Assembly: GCF_030124375.1 (NCBI RefSeq)
Contig: NZ_JASKLS010000001.1
Coordinates: 310,001 to 374,000, forward strand
Source of the DNA: Sinorhizobium sp. 6-70
Lineage (GTDB): Bacteria; Pseudomonadota; Alphaproteobacteria; Rhizobiales; Rhizobiaceae
Direction: 5' to 3'
DNA length: 64,000 bases
Below are positions 41,795-51,578 of this stretch, one piece after another. A model generated the notes under the pieces. The model was not told the DNA's origin and searched no databases. It saw only the letters and a list, made by a program, of their open reading frames with translations. A program made the position numbers and the translations under genes. Every line of letters begins with the position of its first letter. Positions within the stretch are counted from its first letter, which is position 1.

Positions 41795-42163
41795 TCAGTG
41801 CGCCGCGGCAAGGCCGACGATCACGCCGGTCGCCAGGCTGATGAGCAGGAAGTCATTGTCGACGCGCACCCATTGCTGGCCGCGTGGCGGCGTGCGCAGC
41901 TTGTACCGCCGGTAGTCACGGACATAGGCCATGTGGCGCCGCTCGGCCGGGCTCAAGCGATGGCCCCGCGCCCAGCGATGCTTCTTGATGATCACGCGCT
42001 TTTCGACGGTCTTGTCGACGTGCTTGTATACGTGGCGGTCGACAGACTTGGACCGGTAACGGTCATGCACCTGCGCAACCTCGAAAGATCTGGACGGTTG
42101 GGCGAAAGCCATGGGGCTTGCCAGGAAGGAACTGGCGACGAGGGCAATGATGAGACGTTTCAT
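41795..42163 (-). CDS. RcnB-like periplasmic protein
   Basis: A 122-residue protein. A signal peptide (MKRLIIALVASSFLASPMAFA) is followed by a strongly basic region rich in Arg, Lys, His and Tyr (RYRSKSVDRHVYKHVDKTVE). The C-terminal half resembles the RcnB fold, RDYRRYKLRTPPRGQQWVRVDNDFLLISLATG. RcnB proteins modulate Ni/Co efflux in enterobacteria; in rhizobia many RcnB-like proteins have no tested role. A palindrome lies 70 bp upstream of the start, and the zinc genes lie nearby, which hints at metal control. Confidence 0.82.
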   Translation of the reverse strand: MKRLIIALVASSFLASPMAFAQPSRSFEVAQVHDRYRSKSVDRHVYKHVDKTVEKRVIIKKHRWARGHRLSPAERRHMAYVRDYRRYKLRTPPRGQQWVRVDNDFLLISLATGVIVGLAAAH

Positions 42164-42232
42164 GAGGGGCTTCCTTTCGTTGTCTGCCCCTCGAAACTAA
42201 AGTTCGCTTCCTGAACCGAATATGAAACGCTG

Positions 42233-42250
42233 CATTACAATTATGTAATG
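42233..42250. promoter_or_regulatory. Palindrome upstream of the RcnB-like gene
   Basis: CATTACA, ATTA, TGTAATG is a perfect inverted repeat with 7-bp arms, 70 bp before the start codon. Its half-sites (ATTACA/TGTAAT) match those of the palindrome at 40493-40509 in the znu region, though their order is reversed. Binding by Zur or another metal regulator is inferred. Confidence 0.55.
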
Positions 42251-42292
42251 ATAACCGTCGTTTATGATTGTTTCCTTATAAATTTAATTCGC

Positions 42293-43915
42293 TTAAGACA
42301 GCGCCTGATAGCGAAAATGATCGAAATCGGCCGGCAGTGCGCTGCCCGACGTGTCGAAGGCGAACATGCCGACGAAAGCACCGGTGAACGAGCCGTGCTC
42401 GCCCCGCCCACCTTCGTCGGAAACCACGCCGGCGTCGAGCACCGGGCCGATCGCCTGCCATGTATCGCGCTCCGTCGCCCGCCAGAAGAACTGGAGATCG
42501 TTGTCGCGCACTTCCATCGCCAGGTGGATCGGTCCATCCGGAACCGCGACGCCGCTGCCCGCCGGGAACGCCAGGCGGCCATGCGGAAAATCGCCGGGGC
42601 ACGAGAGAATGGTGACAACCCGTCCGAGCTTTTCGTGCCAGGTAACGCCCAGTGCGTGAAACTTGTGCCTGTTGTAGTAATGCGTCAGGCCGGCCACCTG
42701 CTGGTAGGTCTCGGGCGCAAACTCGACGACGGTCTCTGCCCGGAACGAATGGTGCTCCTGCCGCCGCGCCACCAACGCCTGCTCGAACCAACTGCCGATG
42801 CTTTCCCGGCCGAAGAGCCTCAGATGCCCCTCCCGCCACGTCAGCGAGAAGATGCGCTCAGCCACGGGCGTGCGCAGCCACTGGAACTCGGCGGGAAGCT
42901 CCGCCTCGTCGAAATCGGTCTCGACTACGCTTGGCTGAGCGACGACGCTCGTACTCGCCGGCGCTGGAACGGTCACGTCCGGGACCGTGCCGCCGTTTTC
43001 GAGGTAAAGCCAGCCATCCTCGCGCCAGACGCATTTCTGCAGCGCCGTTTCGCGGCCGAGGGTGCAGCGGCGCTGCGGCGGCAGCGGACGCCCGCAAAGA
43101 TGGGTGTGGTAGGCCTGACCGTCCGGCGTCTCGACATATTGCCCGTGCCCTGCCCGCTGCAGCGCAGCCTCGGGATGATCCTTCGATGTGATGAGATGGG
43201 TGTTCGGATGCATCTCATAGGGCCCGTCGATGGTGCGCGAGCGCGCCATCGTCACCGCATGGTCATAGCCGGTACCCCCCTCGGCGGTCGTCAGGTAATA
43301 CCAGCCGTTGCGCTTGAAGAGATGCGGCCCCTCGACCAGGCCGAGCGAACTGCCGGCGAAGATGTTCTTGACCGGGCCAACCAGCCGGCGCGTGCGCTCG
43401 TCCCACTCCTGAAGGAGAATGCCATCGAAAGCCGGGCTCTTCGGCGCGCCGCCGAAACTCTCGGTGCGATGGTTCCACTGCATGTTGATGAACCACTTGC
43501 GGCCGTCGTCGTCATGGAAGAGCGAGGGGTCGAAACCGGAGGAGTTGACATAGACCGGGTCGGACCAGGTCGCCTCCACCGCTTCCGCCGTGACGATGTA
43601 GTTGTGCGCATCCTTGAAGTTGCCGTCGAAGCGCTTGACGTCGGTATAGACCAGCCAGAACAGCCCGCCTGAATAGGATAGGCACGGCGCCCAGATACCG
43701 CAGCTATCGGGATTGCCGCGCATGTCGAGCTGGCTTGCCCGCTCCAGCGGCCGACGCACGAGCCGCCAGTTCACGAGATCGCGTGAGTGGTGGATCTGCA
43801 CGCCCGGGTACCATTCGAAGGTCGAAGTGGCGATGTAATAATCGTCTCCAACGCGGCAGATCGACGGGTCCGGGTTGAAGCCCGGAAGGATCGGGTTGCG
43901 GATAGTCGCGACCAT
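42293..43915 (-). CDS. Glycoside hydrolase family 43 (beta-xylosidase-like)
   Basis: A 540-residue cytoplasmic glycosidase with no signal peptide. The N-terminal five-bladed propeller carries the three GH43 catalytic acids: the base at Asp16 (GFNPDPSICR), the pKa modulator near Asp129 (GFDPSLFHDD) and the acid near Glu195 (LVEGPHLF). The C-terminal half from about residue 325 is a beta-sandwich domain typical of GH43 beta-xylosidases. It probably releases xylose or arabinose from imported oligosaccharides. The ATG at 43915 fits the family N-terminus. It has no partner genes; a repeat lies upstream. Confidence 0.92.
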   Translation of the reverse strand: MVATIRNPILPGFNPDPSICRVGDDYYIATSTFEWYPGVQIHHSRDLVNWRLVRRPLERASQLDMRGNPDSCGIWAPCLSYSGGLFWLVYTDVKRFDGNFKDAHNYIVTAEAVEATWSDPVYVNSSGFDPSLFHDDDGRKWFINMQWNHRTESFGGAPKSPAFDGILLQEWDERTRRLVGPVKNIFAGSSLGLVEGPHLFKRNGWYYLTTAEGGTGYDHAVTMARSRTIDGPYEMHPNTHLITSKDHPEAALQRAGHGQYVETPDGQAYHTHLCGRPLPPQRRCTLGRETALQKCVWREDGWLYLENGGTVPDVTVPAPASTSVVAQPSVVETDFDEAELPAEFQWLRTPVAERIFSLTWREGHLRLFGRESIGSWFEQALVARRQEHHSFRAETVVEFAPETYQQVAGLTHYYNRHKFHALGVTWHEKLGRVVTILSCPGDFPHGRLAFPAGSGVAVPDGPIHLAMEVRDNDLQFFWRATERDTWQAIGPVLDAGVVSDEGGRGEHGSFTGAFVGMFAFDTSGSALPADFDHFRYQALS

Positions 43916-43931
43916 GGCTTGCCTCTTCCCT

Positions 43932-44048
43932 TAGAGCACGATGGTTTTGGGTCGAGACGACCCAAAACCATAAACGTGATCGATTCTTAATAAGTTAGAG
44001 CGGGATGCGGGCGGAAAACCGCACCCACTTTCCCTCATACCGCTCTAG
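43932..44048. repeat. Composite palindromic repeat
   Basis: Two modules. ATGGTTTTGGGTCG (43941-43954), AGA and CGACCCAAAACCAT (43958-43971) form a perfect 14-bp palindrome. A second hairpin runs from GAGCGGGATGCGGGCGG to CCGCTC at 43998-44046. Elements with these words are frequent between genes in Rhizobiales. It sits just upstream of the GH43 gene. Confidence 0.75.
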
Positions 44049-44390
44049 ATTCTCGGCGAGCGCATCCAGCCTGAAACTCCGAAGCGTTTCAAGACCCCGT
44101 CGCACGGTGCCTGTGCAGGAAGGAGCGGGTCGAAAGGTCCGGCTCCCGAATTGCCCTGAGCATGAAGGAAACCGATGACCATTCTGTGTTGCGCAACTGT
44201 GGAGGAAACGGCGGTCGCCGCGCTTGCCTGCCTAAGTCTTGGGCATTTCCTGCTGCCCCATATTCGACTTTGGTCTGAGACCCTCCCGCTATCCCGGAAA
44301 ATCGGGCATCGGGCTTGAAAGGAGGCTTGAAATCGGCACTGTGACTGTGCTTGGCGAAAGATAAAAACAGCCATTGCGGGGAGGAACTTG
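44049..44390. other. Non-coding leader of the TRAP operon
   Basis: 342 bp upstream of the TRAP small permease. No gene is seen. It should hold the TRAP promoter; I could not identify a specific operator. Confidence 0.4.
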
Positions 44391-44960
44391 ATGAAACCGT
44401 TACTCGGCTTCAGCCGATTGATCGACACCATCACCGAGAATATCGGCAAGGCGGTCGGCTGGCTCATTCTGGTCGCCGTGCTCGTGAGCGCGGGCAATGC
44501 CGTCATCCGAAAAGTATTCAACATGTCGTCGAATGCCTGGCTCGAGGCGCAGTGGTATCTCTTCGGCGCTGCCTTCATGTTTGCTGCGGCCTATACGCTC
44601 AGCCAGAACGAGCACATTCGCATCGACGTCATCTACGGCAGTTTCTCGCGCCGCGTACAGCATTGGATCGACCTCTTCGGCCACGTCTTCTTCCTGATGC
44701 CGTTCGTCGTGCTCATGCTGTATTACCTCGTCCCCTACGTCCGCATGTCCTACGTGTCGGGTGAAGTCTCGTCGAGCGCAGGCGGCCTCATCATCTGGCC
44801 CGCCAAGGCCATCCTGCTCATCGGCTTCGTGCTCCTCGCCCTGCAGGGTGTTTCGGAAATCATCAAGAAAATCGCGATCATGACGGGAAATATGGAGGAC
44901 CCTAGCCCCTATGTGCCGACGCACGCACCGCTTGACGAAGCTCCGGAGGTGCGCTCGTGA
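44391..44960 (+). CDS. TRAP transporter small permease (DctQ)
   Basis: A protein of 189 residues with four membrane segments, the DctQ layout, and the conserved region NAWLEAQWYLFGAAFMFAAA then NEHIRIDVIYG. It is the small membrane subunit of a sodium-driven TRAP uptake system. The ATG at 44391 has GGGGAGGAAC upstream. The stop overlaps the DctM start (GTGA), so the two are co-translated. Confidence 0.93.
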   Translation: MKPLLGFSRLIDTITENIGKAVGWLILVAVLVSAGNAVIRKVFNMSSNAWLEAQWYLFGAAFMFAAAYTLSQNEHIRIDVIYGSFSRRVQHWIDLFGHVFFLMPFVVLMLYYLVPYVRMSYVSGEVSSSAGGLIIWPAKAILLIGFVLLALQGVSEIIKKIAIMTGNMEDPSPYVPTHAPLDEAPEVRS

Positions 44961-46750
44961 TTGAGTTCATCGCTGAAAACCTGGCACCGATCATGTTCGT
45001 ATCGCTGATCGTGTTCCTGATGCTGGGTTATCCCGTCGCCTTCTCGCTCGCCGCCAACGGTCTCCTGTTCTTCATCGTCGGCGTCGAACTCGCGCCGCTT
45101 TCGGATTCGATCAATCTTTCCTGGCCGCTTCTCAACGCACTGCCCGAACGTTTCTGGGGGGTGATGTCCAACGACACGTTGCTCGCGATCCCCTTCTTCA
45201 CCTTCATGGGCATCGTGCTGGAAAAGTCAGGCATGGCCGAGGACCTGCTCGACACCATCGGCCAACTCTTCGGCCCCGTCCGCGGCGGTCTTGCCTATGC
45301 GGTCATCTTCGTCGGCGCACTGCTTGCGGCAACCACTGGCGTGGTCGCCGCCTCGGTCATCGCCATGGGGCTGATCTCGCTGCCCATCATGCTGCGCTAC
45401 GGCTATGACCGGCGCGTGGCATCCGGCGTCATCGCCGCCTCCGGCACGCTCGCCCAGATCATCCCGCCCTCGCTCGTGCTGATCGTCCTTGCCGACCAGC
45501 TCGGCCGTTCCGTTGGCGACATGTATGCCGGCGCACTCATCCCGGGTCTGGTCCTGACCGGCCTGTACATGCTGTACATCCTGCTGATGTCGTTCCTCAA
45601 TCGCGACTCCATGCCGGCGTTGCCGCTGGAAGCGCGCACGCTCGGATCCGGCGTCACCTCGCTCGCCATCGCGCTCATCGCCGCCGCCGGTATCGCCTAT
45701 GCGGCGCACGTCTATCTCTCACCGACCCAAGGCGAGAACGCGGACATCCTCGGGGCGACGGTCGGCGTCGCGTTCATCTACGTCGTCGCTCTCATCGACC
45801 GGGCCCTCAAGATCAATGCGCTGTCCCGGCTGGCTCAGCAGGTCATCATCGTTCTTATCCCGCCACTGGCGCTGATCTTCCTCGTCCTCGGCACGATCTT
45901 CCTCGGCATCGCGACGCCGACGGAAGGCGGAGCGATGGGCGCGGTCGGCGCCCTGATCATGGCCGCCGCCAAGGGTCGCCTCAGTCTCGATGTCGTGCGC
46001 GGGGCGCTGACCTCAACGACGCGCCTTTCCGCCTTCGTGCTGTTCATCCTGATCGGCGCGCGCGTCTTCTCGCTGACCTTCTACGGCGTCAACGGGCATA
46101 TCTGGGTGGAACACCTGCTGACGGCGATGCCGGGCGGCGAAGTCGGCTTCCTCATTGCGGTCAACCTGCTGGTCTTCTTCCTGGCGTTTTTCCTCGATTT
46201 CTTCGAGCTCGCCTTCATCATCGTGCCGCTGCTCGCACCGGCGGCCGACAAGCTCGGGATCGACCTGATCTGGTTCGGGGTGCTGCTCGGCATCAACATG
46301 CAGACGAGCTTCATGCACCCGCCCTTCGGCTTCGCGCTTTTCTACCTGCGCTCGGTCGCAGCCAGGGTGCCCTACCTCGACAAGGTGACCGGCAAAATCA
46401 CCCAGCCGGTCACCACCGGCCAGATCTATTGGGGTGCGGTGCCTTTCGTCGGCATCCAGATCCTCATGGTGGCACTGACGATCATGTTCCCGCAGATGGT
46501 CATGCACTACAAGGGAAGCGGCGCCGCCGTCGATCCGTCCACCATCAAGATCGAGGTTCCGGGCTTCGGAACGGGTGGCGGTGGGCTGACCCTCCCCGAC
46601 AACGGCGGCGGTCTCGGCCTCCCGGGCGGCCTGCAATTGCCGGGCGGCAGCCCGCTCGACAACGGTCAGCAGCCGGCCCAGCCGAACAATGCACCGGCCC
46701 AGCAGAACAAGCCGGCGACCGATCTCAGCGCGCCGCCTAAGTTCAATTAG
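44957..46750 (+). CDS. TRAP transporter large permease (DctM) with Gly/Pro/Asn-rich tail
   Basis: A 597-residue protein of the DctM family with about twelve membrane segments and the transport-domain repeats (ASGTLAQIIPPSLVLIVLADQ; TPTEGGAMGAVGAL). The start is GTG at 44957, overlapping dctQ by 4 bp. DctM proteins are often about 430 residues, but the taurine/keto-acid group can be longer. After the last span near residue 525 a 70-residue hydrophilic tail (GGGLTLPDNGGGLGLPGG, QPAQPNNAPAQQNK) follows, unlike the transporter core. The substrate is set by the DctP partner, whose gene is convergent. Confidence 0.92.
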   Translation: MIEFIAENLAPIMFVSLIVFLMLGYPVAFSLAANGLLFFIVGVELAPLSDSINLSWPLLNALPERFWGVMSNDTLLAIPFFTFMGIVLEKSGMAEDLLDTIGQLFGPVRGGLAYAVIFVGALLAATTGVVAASVIAMGLISLPIMLRYGYDRRVASGVIAASGTLAQIIPPSLVLIVLADQLGRSVGDMYAGALIPGLVLTGLYMLYILLMSFLNRDSMPALPLEARTLGSGVTSLAIALIAAAGIAYAAHVYLSPTQGENADILGATVGVAFIYVVALIDRALKINALSRLAQQVIIVLIPPLALIFLVLGTIFLGIATPTEGGAMGAVGALIMAAAKGRLSLDVVRGALTSTTRLSAFVLFILIGARVFSLTFYGVNGHIWVEHLLTAMPGGEVGFLIAVNLLVFFLAFFLDFFELAFIIVPLLAPAADKLGIDLIWFGVLLGINMQTSFMHPPFGFALFYLRSVAARVPYLDKVTGKITQPVTTGQIYWGAVPFVGIQILMVALTIMFPQMVMHYKGSGAAVDPSTIKIEVPGFGTGGGGLTLPDNGGGLGLPGGLQLPGGSPLDNGQQPAQPNNAPAQQNKPATDLSAPPKFN

Positions 46751-46774
46751 AGCGGCAGAAGCTTCCGCGGTTTC

Positions 46775-46918
46775 GCCCCTCATCCGCCTGCCGGCACCTT
46801 CTCCCCGTCCCGACGGGGAGAAGGACTCGCGGCAGCCGTGGCCCCCGTCATCACAGTCGGGGACATACGCGCTGCTTCCCTCTCCCCGCACGCGGGGAGA
46901 GGGTTAGGGTGAGGGGCA
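46775..46918. repeat. Rhizobial GC-rich palindromic repeat, family 3, copy 3
   Basis: Starts GCCCCTCATCCGCCTGCCGG and ends GGTGAGGGGCA. Internal hairpins are TTCTCCCCGTCCCGACGGGGAGAA and CTCTCCCCGCACGCGGGGAGAG. Same orientation as copy 2, with about 30 extra bases between hairpins. Confidence 0.85.
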
Positions 46919-46950
46919 AAATCGCCCAGGACTTGAACTACGGATCAAAC

Positions 46951-46985
46951 AAAAACCCCGGAGCCAGGCCCCGGGGTTTTCGTTT
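46951..46985. terminator. Bidirectional terminator between TRAP permease and binding-protein genes
   Basis: AAAACCCCGG (46952-46961) pairs perfectly with CCGGGGTTTT (46971-46980) around a 9-nt loop, giving T-runs on both strands. It stops dctM transcription from the left and dctP transcription from the right. Confidence 0.88.
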
Positions 46986-47005
46986 CTGCGATGATGTGGA
47001 GCGGC

Positions 47006-48121
<1,116 letters not shown>

Positions 48122-48396
48122 CTATTGCCCGCCTTCACGGTTGGGTCGCGGTCGCGACATCTCCCGTCGAACTCTCCTTCGGCTCCTTCCGGCGCGTCGA
48201 GAGAGCTCACACCTCCTCGTTTTGCCGGCCGCGCGCAGGAAACATCTGGCAGGCGGGACCGGCACCACTGCACCATACATATTCACAAATGCATGTCCAG
48301 CAACGGTTTTCCGGCGCCTTCTTCGACTTTTGTCTAAGGCGCCGGGGATAAGTCAATATTGCCTAAAATCGAGGCAAATCAATGAATTCGCTCTGA

Positions 48397-49425
48397 TCAG
48401 AGCTCCGCCGACTTGGCCCAGAGGTTGATATCGGCCTCGCGCGCATAGAGATCGATGTCTGCGAGTTCTTCCGCCGTGAAACTGTCGTTCTCGAGCGCCT
48501 TGACGCAATCGACGATCTGCGCGGAACGGCTGGCGCCGATCAGCGCCGAGGTTATACGGCCGCCGCGCAGTACCCAGGCAAGCGCCATCTGCGCCAGCGT
48601 CTGGCCCCGGCGCTCGGCAATGCCGTTCAACTTGCGGATATTGTCGATGATCGCCGGGCGGATGAAGTTCTTCTTGAGGAAATGGTTCTGGGCCGCGCGG
48701 CTGTCCTCAGGGATCCCGTTCAGATACTTCGTCGTCAGCATGCCCTGGGCAAGCGGCGAGAAGACGATCGAGCCGATGCCGAGATCTTCGAGCGTATCGA
48801 CGAGCCCGTCGTCCTCGACCCAGCGGTTGAGCATGGAATAGCTCGGCTGGTGGATCAGGCACGGCGTGCCGAGATCCTTGAGGATCGCGGCCGCTTCGCG
48901 GGTGCGCTGCGAATTATAGGACGAAATGCCGACATAGAGCGCCCTGCCCGAGCGGACGATATGGTCGAGCGCGCCGCAGGTTTCCTCGAGCGGCGTGTCG
49001 GGATCGAAGCGATGGGAATAGAAGATGTCGACATAGTCGAGACCCATCCGCTTCAGGCTCTGGTCGCAGGAAGCGATCAGATACTTGCGGCTGCCCCATT
49101 CTCCATAGGGTCCCGGCCACATGTCGTAGCCGGCCTTGGAGGAGATGATCAATTCGTCGCGCAAGCCGGCGAAGTCGGTGCGCATGATTTCGCCGAAAGC
49201 GGTTTCTGCCGATCCGGGCGGCGGGCCGTAGTTGTTGGCGAGATCGAAATGGGTGATGCCGAGGTCGAACGCCGTGCGGCACATGTCGACCTTGCGATCA
49301 TGCGGCGTGTCGCCACCGAAATTGTGCCAGAGGCCGAGCGAGATCGCCGGCAGCTTCAGCCCGCTCCTGCCGCAGCGGTTGTATTTCATCGTCTCATATC
49401 GGTTTTCCGCCGGGTGCCAGGCCAT
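48397..49425 (-). CDS. Aldo/keto reductase, L-glyceraldehyde 3-phosphate reductase-like
   Basis: A 342-residue NADPH-dependent reductase, close to YghZ/Gpr (L-glyceraldehyde-3-phosphate reductase). The catalytic tetrad is visible: Asp and Tyr in FDLANNYGPPPG, Lys in IISSKAGYDMWPGPYG and His in FYSHRFD. ALIGASRSAQI lies near the coenzyme site. It starts at 49425 with GAGGA about 8 bp upstream; the longer ORF adds a non-conserved leader. As the last gene of the sugar locus it may detoxify or reduce aldehyde or sugar intermediates. Confidence 0.9.
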   Translation of the reverse strand: MAWHPAENRYETMKYNRCGRSGLKLPAISLGLWHNFGGDTPHDRKVDMCRTAFDLGITHFDLANNYGPPPGSAETAFGEIMRTDFAGLRDELIISSKAGYDMWPGPYGEWGSRKYLIASCDQSLKRMGLDYVDIFYSHRFDPDTPLEETCGALDHIVRSGRALYVGISSYNSQRTREAAAILKDLGTPCLIHQPSYSMLNRWVEDDGLVDTLEDLGIGSIVFSPLAQGMLTTKYLNGIPEDSRAAQNHFLKKNFIRPAIIDNIRKLNGIAERRGQTLAQMALAWVLRGGRITSALIGASRSAQIVDCVKALENDSFTAEELADIDLYAREADINLWAKSAEL

Positions 49426-49609
49426 TGTCGTATTCCTCTGTTTCGGGTGGGTGTTTGGATACCCCTCACCACCCCTTCGCCACAAGAGGGAGGAGCTTGT
49501 CGCGCCGAACTTTTGCCTTTGGGCCTCTGGCTTCCTGGGTGGACCGCGGCGAAGGTGAAACGCCGCAGCCCTTTTTTCTCGGGTGTTCCTCGTACCGTGG
49601 ATTTCTTGT

Positions 49610-50746
49610 TCAGCGCAGCAGTGCCTGTGCCTCTTCGATGCCGAGAGCGGCCGGCTGCGTGCAGGTGGTCGAAAGCGTCACGAACCGCCCCTCCTCGCCC
49701 GACTTCAGGATCGACACCATCACGTCGACGCCGTGAAGCGCGCGGTCCAGCGAGCAACGCGCGTCGCGGCCGTTGAGGATGGCATCCGCCATGTCGGCGA
49801 GGCCGGCCGTGCGGTAGTTGGCGATCGGGCCCGCCGGGTGATCCCAGTTGTCGCCCGCGAAGGGATGCTCCCACATTTCGACGGGCTGGATGTTCTTGTC
49901 ACGCCCGCTCGCCTCGACCCTGCCGCCGAAGAAGTTGGGATCCGGAACGAACAGCGAGCCTTCGGTGCCATAGAGCTCCATGTTGGCGTGGCGATGCGAC
50001 CAGACATCCCAACTTGCCGAAAGCGTGATCGTCGCGCCGTTCTGGAATTCGAGCAGCGCGTGGATGTTGGTCGGCGTCTTGACCGGAATGACCTCGCCAT
50101 TGCGCGGAGCGCTGGTGATCGTCCGCGTCTCGTTGGCCATAGACGAGAGCGCAGCGACGCGCTTCACGGGGCCGATCAGGTTGATGAGGTTGGCGATGTA
50201 GTAGGGTCCGAGATCAAGCACCGGACCGCCGCCCGGCAGGAAGAAGAAATCCGGGTTCGGATGCCACATCTCCATGCCGGGGCTCATGACGTGGCAGGTT
50301 CCGGAGGTGATGCGGCCGATCTTGCCTGCGTCGATGTAGTCACGGGCGAGCTGGTGCGCACCACCGAGGAAGGTATCCGGTGCGCAGCCGACCGTGAGGC
50401 CCTTCGCCTTGGCGACAGCCCTGAGTTCCTCGCCCTGCTCCAGTGTCAGGACCAGAGGCTTTTCGGAATAGACATGTTTTCCCGCCTCGAGGATCGCCTT
50501 CGAGACCGGAAAATGCGCGTCCGGGATCGTCAAATTGACGATGATGTCCACCTCGGGATTGGCCAACAGCGCCTCGATGCTCTGTGCCGTCACGTCATAT
50601 TCGGCGCCCCGCGCCTCGGCCGCCGCCGGATTGATGTCGGCGCAGGCGACCATTCTTATGCCCTTGAAGAGCGGTGCGAGCTTGAAATAGGTGGTGGAGA
50701 TGTTGCCGCATCCGATGATGCCGACGCCAAGTTCCTTCGTCTTCAT
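49610..50746 (-). CDS. Gfo/Idh/MocA family sugar oxidoreductase
   Basis: A 378-residue NAD(P)-dependent dehydrogenase. The Rossmann motif GVGIIGCGNISTTY opens the protein, the catalytic Lys is in VYSEKPLVL, and the second domain has GGGPVLDLGPYYI. Family members oxidise a sugar or inositol hydroxyl to a ketone. The ATG at 50746 is preferred over a TTG six codons upstream. The TIM-barrel isomerase gene starts its stop 14 bp upstream, which indicates a paired function, probably with a keto-sugar intermediate. Confidence 0.9.
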   Translation of the reverse strand: MKTKELGVGIIGCGNISTTYFKLAPLFKGIRMVACADINPAAAEARGAEYDVTAQSIEALLANPEVDIIVNLTIPDAHFPVSKAILEAGKHVYSEKPLVLTLEQGEELRAVAKAKGLTVGCAPDTFLGGAHQLARDYIDAGKIGRITSGTCHVMSPGMEMWHPNPDFFFLPGGGPVLDLGPYYIANLINLIGPVKRVAALSSMANETRTITSAPRNGEVIPVKTPTNIHALLEFQNGATITLSASWDVWSHRHANMELYGTEGSLFVPDPNFFGGRVEASGRDKNIQPVEMWEHPFAGDNWDHPAGPIANYRTAGLADMADAILNGRDARCSLDRALHGVDVMVSILKSGEEGRFVTLSTTCTQPAALGIEEAQALLR

Positions 50747-50760
50747 GGTTTTTCCGTTAC

Positions 50761-51522
50761 TCAATAGGATTGGATGGAAGCCAGCGAACGTTCAGCAAAG
50801 CGCCGGAAGTCGCTGGGATTGTCATGTTCGGCAATGAAATACTTCACCGATGTTGCGGAGAGCGCCTTTGCCAGCCCCTTCCAGTCGATCGTGCCGTGGC
50901 CGACATCGGCCCAGCCGTCCTCATCCGTCTTCTCGCCCTTGGGCGCGATATCCTTGACATGGACGGCGGTGATACGGCTGCCATATTTAGCGATCCAGGC
51001 GAAGGGATCGGCGCCGCCGCGGACAATCCAGGCGATATCGGCTTCCCAGGAAAGATCCGGGCCGCCGGAGAATATGTGGTCCAGCGGTATCGAGCCGTCC
51101 GCAAGGGCATGGAACTCGAAGTCGTGATTGTGCCAGCCGAAGTCGAGTCCGGCATCCCGGAAAGGCTTGCCCGCCGCCTGTAGCCGCTGACCGAAGGCGC
51201 GCCAGCCGGCTGCGTCGCTCGGACGCTGGTCCGGCATCAGGTAAGGGCAGTAGATTGCCCGGATGCCGAGCGCGTTCGCGATCCGCAGTACCCGCGCCGG
51301 CTCCTGCTCCAGCATATCGATCCCGAAATGCGCGGTCGGCATGCTGACGCCGTTGCGTTCGAGGCCGCGCTTGAACTCTGCGACCTCTTCGTCGGTCAGC
51401 GATGCGTAAAGCGCGCCGTAGCCCTCGACCTGCGTATAGCCGGCCTTGCCGACGGTCGCGAGCACATCGGTAAGCGGCGGAAAATTGCGGGCGCTGTAGA
51501 GTTGGAAGCTGACGTCTTTCAT
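50761..51522 (-). CDS. Sugar phosphate isomerase/epimerase (TIM barrel, AP endonuclease 2-like)
   Basis: A 253-residue protein of the xylose-isomerase-like TIM-barrel superfamily. It starts MKDVSFQLYSARNFPPLTDV, has GWHNHDFEF for metal and substrate binding, and ends in VKYFIAEHDNPSDF. The ATG at 51522 has GAGGAGAAT upstream; the longer ORF reads back into the neighbouring gene. Such enzymes epimerise or isomerise sugars or keto-sugars, and they often accompany a Gfo/Idh/MocA dehydrogenase as here. Confidence 0.88.
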   Translation of the reverse strand: MKDVSFQLYSARNFPPLTDVLATVGKAGYTQVEGYGALYASLTDEEVAEFKRGLERNGVSMPTAHFGIDMLEQEPARVLRIANALGIRAIYCPYLMPDQRPSDAAGWRAFGQRLQAAGKPFRDAGLDFGWHNHDFEFHALADGSIPLDHIFSGGPDLSWEADIAWIVRGGADPFAWIAKYGSRITAVHVKDIAPKGEKTDEDGWADVGHGTIDWKGLAKALSATSVKYFIAEHDNPSDFRRFAERSLASIQSY

Positions 51523-51578
51523 CAAAAATTCTCCTCGTTGAATGCGCAGGATGGTTGTTGGGAGCAGGTTCGGGCGTT

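Noticed and set aside
49462..49500. Fourth copy of the family 3 repeat
   Set aside because: Only a TACCCCTCACC-like end and a short GAGGGAGGAG stretch are present; the hairpins are missing, so at most it is a remnant.
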